DNA of 33,060 nt from Pararhodospirillum oryzae (GTDB lineage Bacteria > Pseudomonadota > Alphaproteobacteria > Rhodospirillales > Rhodospirillaceae). The translations under genes and the position numbers were made by a program. The notes under the pieces were generated by a model. It did not search any database. It saw only the letters and a program-made list of their open reading frames with translations, and was not told the origin of the DNA. Shown here in pieces: positions 28,953 to 33,060 of this stretch (position 1 is the stretch's first letter; every line of letters begins with the position of its first letter). Location of the stretch: positions 1 to 33,060 of the forward strand of contig NZ_BJZO01000048.1 of NCBI RefSeq assembly GCF_007992075.1. Reading direction: 5' to 3'.

Positions 28953-29582
28953 ATGACAGGTTTTTCGCCGACCGGCGTTCCCGGACCGGCGCCCACGCCG
29001 GACTCCTCGACCGGACGCGCCTCTGATTTCCTGGGCGGCCTGCGGCTGGTCGATGAAATCCGGGCCCTGGCCGACTACATCGACACGGCCCGGCGCGACC
29101 TGGTCGCCTTGCGCCCCCAGGATATCCAGGAGCGGTTCATTCCCACCGCCGCCGACGAACTGGACGCCATCGTCCAGGCCACCGAAAGCGCGACCGAGGA
29201 CATCATGGACTGCGTCGAGGCCCTGGAAGGGCTTGGGGAACGGCTGTCGCCAGCCGACACCGAGATCCTGAACGGCGCGGTCACCCGCATCTACGAAGCG
29301 TGCGCGTTCCAGGACATCACCGGCCAGCGCATCACCAAGGTGGTGCGGACCTTGAAGAACATCGAGGAACGGGTGGGCGCCATGCTCGCCACCTTTTCCG
29401 TTAACCCGGCCCTCCTGGCCGGCGCCCCGCCGCCCGAGGATACACCGGCGCCGCTCCCTCCCACCCACGTCGCCGCCGTGGGCGACCGGCCCGAGGATCA
29501 GGCCCTGCTCAACGGCCCGCAGCACACCGGGGCAGCCATGGGCCAGGACGATATCGACGCGCTGCTGCGCGGCCCGGGCTAA
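28953..29582 (+). CDS. cheZ: CheZ, CheY-P phosphatase
   Basis: A 209-residue CheZ. The long helical hairpin covers about 30-150 (LVDEIRALADYIDTARRDL ... IVQATESATEDIMDCVEALE). The catalytic block ACAFQDITGQRI (116-127) has D121 and Q125, equal to D143 and Q147 of E. coli. The C-terminal tail is Pro-rich and ends GQDDIDALLRGPG (197-209), the CheY-P tethering peptide. CheZ speeds up loss of phosphate from CheY, resetting the motor. The ATG at 28953 has GGAGAAAAGGG upstream; a longer in-frame start would add a low-complexity leader. The DUF294 gene follows after 29 bases. Confidence 0.93.
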   Translation: MTGFSPTGVPGPAPTPDSSTGRASDFLGGLRLVDEIRALADYIDTARRDLVALRPQDIQERFIPTAADELDAIVQATESATEDIMDCVEALEGLGERLSPADTEILNGAVTRIYEACAFQDITGQRITKVVRTLKNIEERVGAMLATFSVNPALLAGAPPPEDTPAPLPPTHVAAVGDRPEDQALLNGPQHTGAAMGQDDIDALLRGPG

Positions 29583-29611
29583 CGCCCTCGCGCTCCGGAG
29601 GGAAGAGCGGC

Positions 29612-31471
29612 ATGGATGTCGAGCTGATCGAAATCCGCGACTTCCTGGCTGGCGTCCATCCGTTCGACCTGCTTGCGGTCGAGGTGCTGGGGGAGATCGC
29701 CCAAGCCCTTGAAATCCGCTACGCCCGGCGCGGGACCCCCTTGCTCGTTCCGGGCGATCGCGCCCGTTTCCTGTACATCGTGCGCACGGGCGCCGTGGAG
29801 ACCCGCGACCCCCAGGGGGAACTTCTCGCCCGCCTGGGAGAGGGGGAATGCTTTGGCGTGCGCGCCCTGATGCACGACGGCCTGGCCCTGAACCACAGCC
29901 ACGCCATCGAGGACAGCCTTCTTTACCTGCTGCCCGCCGAGCGTTTCGCCCGGTTGCGCCAGGCGCACCGGCAGATCGACTACTACTTCGCCCCCCAGAT
30001 CGGCGGCCGCCTTCCCGCCACCAGCCCCGCCGGCCAGGCCGACCCGGCCCTGGGCCTCATGACCGTGCGCGTGGAAACCATGCTGGGACGCGCGCCCGTC
30101 ACCCTGGGCCCCGAGGCTGGCGTGCGCGACGCGGCCCGGCTGATGCGCGATGAGCGGGTCAGCTGCATCCTGGTGACCGAGGACAACCGGCTGGTGGGGA
30201 TTTTCACCGATCGCGACCTTAGAAACCGGGTGGTGGCCGACGGCCTGGGCATGGCCACGCCCCTTTCCCGGGTCATGAGCAAGCACCCGGTTGGCATCGA
30301 TGCGAGCGCGTCGGCCTTCGACGCCTTGCTGATGATGTCGCGCCACAACATCCGCCACTTGCCGGTGATGCGGGGCGCCACCCTGGCCGGGTGCCTGACC
30401 ACCACCAACCTGATCAAAACCCAGGCAACTTCCGCCGTTTACCTGGTGGGGGACCTGCACAAGCAGGAAACCGCCGAGGGCATGCGCGCGGTGCTGAGCG
30501 CCCTGCCCGACCTGGTGCGCTCCCTGGTCGACTCCGGAGCCAGCGCCCACAACGTGGGGCATATTGTCTCCACCCTCACCGACGCCGCGACCACGCGCCT
30601 GGTCCGACTCGCGGAAAAGGCCCTGGGACCGGCCCCGGTTCCCTATGTCTGGGCCGCCGCCGGCTCGCAGGCCCGCCATGAACAGACCGCCCTTTCCGAT
30701 CAGGATAATTGCCTGATCCTTGACGACGCCTACGACGAAGCCGCCCATGGCGCCTATTTCACCGCCTTCACCCGGCGGGTGTGCGATGGCCTGGCCCTGT
30801 GCGGCTACGCCCATTGCCCCGGGGGAACCATGGCCATGGCGGCGCCCTGGCGCCTGCCGCTGGCGCGCTGGCGCCAGCTTTTCCAGGGCTGGATCGACGA
30901 ACCCGAGCCCAAGGCCCTGATGCTGGCCAGCATTTTCTTCGACCTTCGCCCCGTGGCCGGACCGGCCGCCCTGTTTGGGGCGTTGCAGACCCCGGTGCTG
31001 GAGCAGGCCCGGGGATCGCGCGTTTTCCAGGCCCTGATGGCCGGCAACGCCCTGACCCACCAGCCGCCGCTGGGCTTCTTTCGCAATCTGGTTTTGGTCC
31101 GGGGCGGCAGCAACGCGAACCGGCTGGATCTCAAGCATACCGGGGTGGTGCCGATCATCGATCTGGCCCGGGTGCACGCGCTGGCGGCCGGGGTGCGGGC
31201 CGTCAACACCCAGGACCGCCTGAAGGCGTGCGCCGAGGCGGGATCGCTCAGCGCCGAGGGCGCCGCCAACCTGCGCGAGGCCCTGGCCTTTCTCGGGTTC
31301 ATCCGCCTGCGTCATCAGGTCCGCCAGATCCAGGACGGGCAGCCGGTCGATAACTATGTCGCCCCCGACAGCCTGTCGTCGTTCGAGCGCGCCCATCTCA
31401 AGGATGCCTTTTCCGTGGTCAAGACCATGCAATCGGCGCTGGCCCACACCTACCAGCTCGGGCGCTTCTGA
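29612..31471 (+). CDS. cNMP-binding / CBS pair / DUF294 nucleotidyltransferase
   Basis: A 619-residue cytoplasmic multidomain protein: a cyclic-nucleotide-binding-like fold (about 13-130; GDRARFLYIVRTGAVE, GECFGVRALM), two CBS domains (about 155-275; SCILVTEDNRLVGIFTDRDLRNRVV, VMSKHPVGIDASASAFDALLMM), a DUF294 nucleotidyltransferase core (GSQARHEQTALSDQDN, 351-366; D363 and D365 as metal ligands) and a C-terminal DUF294-C helical domain. The family resembles GlnD-type nucleotidyltransferases and is presumed to modify a protein or nucleotide in response to adenylate binding; the target is unknown. GGAGGG precedes the ATG. The exonuclease gene overlaps its stop (TGATG), a pairing often seen near acetate/solute symporter genes. 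Confidence 0.9.
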   Translation: MDVELIEIRDFLAGVHPFDLLAVEVLGEIAQALEIRYARRGTPLLVPGDRARFLYIVRTGAVETRDPQGELLARLGEGECFGVRALMHDGLALNHSHAIEDSLLYLLPAERFARLRQAHRQIDYYFAPQIGGRLPATSPAGQADPALGLMTVRVETMLGRAPVTLGPEAGVRDAARLMRDERVSCILVTEDNRLVGIFTDRDLRNRVVADGLGMATPLSRVMSKHPVGIDASASAFDALLMMSRHNIRHLPVMRGATLAGCLTTTNLIKTQATSAVYLVGDLHKQETAEGMRAVLSALPDLVRSLVDSGASAHNVGHIVSTLTDAATTRLVRLAEKALGPAPVPYVWAAAGSQARHEQTALSDQDNCLILDDAYDEAAHGAYFTAFTRRVCDGLALCGYAHCPGGTMAMAAPWRLPLARWRQLFQGWIDEPEPKALMLASIFFDLRPVAGPAALFGALQTPVLEQARGSRVFQALMAGNALTHQPPLGFFRNLVLVRGGSNANRLDLKHTGVVPIIDLARVHALAAGVRAVNTQDRLKACAEAGSLSAEGAANLREALAFLGFIRLRHQVRQIQDGQPVDNYVAPDSLSSFERAHLKDAFSVVKTMQSALAHTYQLGRF

Positions 31472-32304
31472 TGCCCCCGCCCCTTCCGCCCGAAGCCGGC
31501 CGCGACGCCTGGGAGCAGGCCCACGAGGATGCCCTGATCCGGGCCCGGGAGGACGACGCAACGCCGCCGCGACCGCCCCGCCCCCTGATCGACGCCTGCG
31601 CCGTGCGGCTTGAACCCTTGTGGCGCCACGTGTTCGGCATGGACCTGCGCCGGCTGTGGCTGGGGATGCGCAGCCCGCGCGGCCCCTTGCGCGCCTATTA
31701 CCGCGCCCCGTGCCCCCGCCCGGCCACCCCCTGGCCGGCCGTCGAGTACCTGGCCTTGGATATCGAGGCCACGGGCCTGGATGCCGAAACCGATGAAATC
31801 CTGTCGATCGGCTACGTGCCCATCATCGAGGGCCGGGTGCGCCTGGCCGAGGCGGGCTACCACCTTGTGCGCCCGCGCCGACCGGTGCCCGAGGAAACGG
31901 CGGTCATCCACGGCATTCTGGATGGCCACCTGGAAAACGCGCCGCGTCTGAGCCAGGTGCTGCCGGTCGTGCTCCAGGCCCTGGCCGGACGGGTGCCCGT
32001 GGCCCATCACGCCCACATGGAGCGGTTTTTCCTCAGCCGCGCGTGCCGGCGCCTGTATGGCCAACCCCTGGAAATGCCGTTCGTGGACACCATGGCCCTG
32101 GAATACCGCCAGCTTGGCGGCCCCGATCAGCCCCTGGCCCCGGGCAGCTTGCGCCTGGGCCGCATCCGGGCGCGCCGGGGCCTGCCGCGCTACCCGGCCC
32201 ACAACGCGCTCAGCGACGCGCTGGCCACGGCCGAGCTGATGCTGGCCCAGGCCGACGCCCTGTCGCGCGACCGCCCGGCCCGGCTGGCGGCCCTGCTGTC
32301 GTAA
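31471..32304 (+). CDS. DnaQ-like 3'-5' exonuclease
   Basis: A 277-residue protein. The first 90 residues are a helical, Pro-rich lead. The DEDDh exonuclease core follows: Exo I YLALDIEATGLD (D97, E99), Exo II near VPVAHHAHMERFFL, and Exo III HNALSDALATAEL (H244, D249). This is the epsilon-subunit (proofreading) superfamily, but the protein lacks a polymerase-binding tail of real DnaQ and probably is not the replicative proofreader. Its start overlaps the stop of the DUF294 gene by one base, so the two are coupled; the pair recurs in many proteobacteria, suggesting a shared but unclear task. Confidence 0.9.
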   Translation: MPPPLPPEAGRDAWEQAHEDALIRAREDDATPPRPPRPLIDACAVRLEPLWRHVFGMDLRRLWLGMRSPRGPLRAYYRAPCPRPATPWPAVEYLALDIEATGLDAETDEILSIGYVPIIEGRVRLAEAGYHLVRPRRPVPEETAVIHGILDGHLENAPRLSQVLPVVLQALAGRVPVAHHAHMERFFLSRACRRLYGQPLEMPFVDTMALEYRQLGGPDQPLAPGSLRLGRIRARRGLPRYPAHNALSDALATAELMLAQADALSRDRPARLAALLS

Positions 32305-32333
32305 CCCCGCAAGCCCCACCTCAAGAGGACTCC

Positions 32334-32861
32334 ATGGTCGGCTTCGAACTCCTGGGAACCCTTGCCTTTGGCGCCATGACCGCCGGGGTGCTGCTGATCG
32401 CCTTTCGCCTGGCGGGACGACGGGCCCCCCTGGCCCTGCTGCTGGCCGGCGCGGGTCTTGCCATGCTGTCCTTCGCGATCTGGACCCGCTACGCCTGGGC
32501 GCCCCGGGTGGTCGGCGCCCTGCCCGCCAGCGTGGTGGTGATCGAGCGCACGCGCGCCGCCACCGCCTGGGAACCCTGGACGCTTCTCGTGCCGCGCACC
32601 GAGGGCCTGGCCCTGGTCGATCGCCGCACGGTGCGCCGCCATCAAGACCACCCCGCCTTGCGCTGGGCCAGCGTGCTGTTCGTCGAACGCGCGACGCCCG
32701 ACCCGGTCATCGCCGACCGCCTGATCGACTGCGCCGGGCACCGCTGGACCGCCATCACCCCGCAAACCGCCTTCGACGACACCGGCCTGCCCCTGGCGCC
32801 CGAGTGGGTCGCGGGCGGCACGCCGGCGGCGTTGTTTTCGGCCGTGTGCGACTCCCCATGA
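32334..32861 (+). CDS. Small membrane protein of unknown function
   Basis: A 175-residue protein with two hydrophobic segments at the N-terminus (about 5-24 and 30-50: LGTLAFGAMTAGVLLIAF and LALLLAGAGLAMLSFAIW), then a soluble domain of about 120 residues with many Val/Arg/Trp (VVVIERTRAATAWEPWTLLVPRTE, HRWTAITPQTAFDD). I do not recognise a family. AAGAGGA lies 6 bases before the ATG and it follows the exonuclease by 29 bases, so it probably belongs to the same operon. The codon use is like its neighbours. Confidence 0.75.
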   Translation: MVGFELLGTLAFGAMTAGVLLIAFRLAGRRAPLALLLAGAGLAMLSFAIWTRYAWAPRVVGALPASVVVIERTRAATAWEPWTLLVPRTEGLALVDRRTVRRHQDHPALRWASVLFVERATPDPVIADRLIDCAGHRWTAITPQTAFDDTGLPLAPEWVAGGTPAALFSAVCDSP

Positions 32862-32885
32862 GCGCGCGTGCGCGCCGCGCTCATG
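32857..32885. terminator. 10-bp hairpin overlapping the end of the membrane-protein gene
   Basis: CATGAGCGCG (32857-32866) pairs with CGCGCTCATG (32876-32885), loop of 9. The stop codon of the preceding gene lies inside it. A5 follows on the plus strand (T5 before it on the minus), so it does not fit a standard intrinsic terminator well but marks the convergent end. Confidence 0.45.
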
Positions 32886-32928
32886 AAAAAGGGGCATGAG
32901 GGGAGGACAAGACCCCGCCCCACCCCTC

Positions 32929-33060
32929 TCACGCCACGAACAGCTTGAGGAAAACAGCGATCTGAAGGGTGAGAACGGCGCCCAGGATCCAGCGGACCAC
33001 GACGGTTTCCGTTTTCAAGGGAGCGATCTCGGTTCTCATACCAACGGTCGGAACTGATGA
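32929..33060 (-). CDS. C-terminal end of a membrane-anchored protein (partial)
   Basis: The minus strand is open from the window edge to a TGA at 32929-32931, giving at least 44 residues ending TETVVVRWILGAVLTLQIAVFLKLFVA: a basic/acidic stretch and then one transmembrane helix at the very C-terminus. This tail pattern resembles DUF1640-type coiled-coil proteins, but too little is visible to be sure. An ATG at 33039 would make a 36-residue protein, but it has no ribosome site, so I take it as the end of a longer gene. Confidence 0.45.
   Translation of the reverse strand, partial: SSVPTVGMRTEIAPLKTETVVVRWILGAVLTLQIAVFLKLFVA

Overview
This 33 kb, GC-rich window looks chromosomal and comes from an alphaproteobacterium. 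The best guess is a nitrogen-fixing, motile member of the Rhodospirillales (Rhodospirillum/Pararhodospirillum-like). That placement rests on the gene families, not on a marker gene: NifB fused to a C-terminal NifX-like domain, FliX, the DUF6468 and MotE flagellar proteins, a Cys-poor alphaproteobacterial DksA, and FlgJ without a muramidase domain. No rRNA, tRNA, CRISPR array, IS element or prophage gene was found.

Left part (1-4900): a LysM-like membrane protein, then a compact nif accessory operon on the plus strand: nifB - fdxN - LRV FeS repeat protein - nifZ - nifT - SIR2-like protein. A textbook sigma54 (-24/-12) promoter with two NifA-type TGT-N10-ACA sites sits in front of nifB. The last gene is a SIR2-like protein that appears to have lost the family's catalytic Asn while keeping the His, an odd passenger for a nitrogenase operon.

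Middle-left (4978-12974): housekeeping genes. These are a LysE/RhtB exporter and UbiD (minus strand), then plus-strand genes for a GAF-HD-GYP c-di-GMP phosphodiesterase with a large insertion, a thioredoxin-TPR co-chaperone (CnoX-like), a Lon-N-domain protein, a Trm112/UPF0434 protein lacking its usual Cys, and a UbiH/COQ6-type flavin monooxygenase.

Flagellar region (13074-31471): minus-strand structural genes flgF-flgG-flgA-flgH and flgI-flgJ-flgN(-like)-flgK-flgL are separated by plus-strand fliX and dksA. A plus-strand cluster follows: fliL - fliM - DUF6468 - motE - cheY - cheZ. The divergent fliX/flgI and fliL/flgF intergenic regions each hold a good sigma54 promoter reading toward flgI or flgF. 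In both, a CGGCA-containing (semi-)dyad lies about 100 bp upstream, where an FlbD-type enhancer would be expected. FliX, found here, is the known modulator of FlbD in Caulobacter. The plus cluster builds the switch (FliM), supports the motor (FliL, MotE) and controls the response regulator CheY and its phosphatase CheZ. Both FliM and CheZ carry EIDxLL-like CheY-binding peptides.

Right end (29612-33060): a cyclic-nucleotide/CBS/DUF294 nucleotidyltransferase, translationally overlapping a DnaQ-like 3'-5' exonuclease, a small membrane protein of unknown function, and the C-terminal end of a minus-strand membrane-anchored protein running off the edge.
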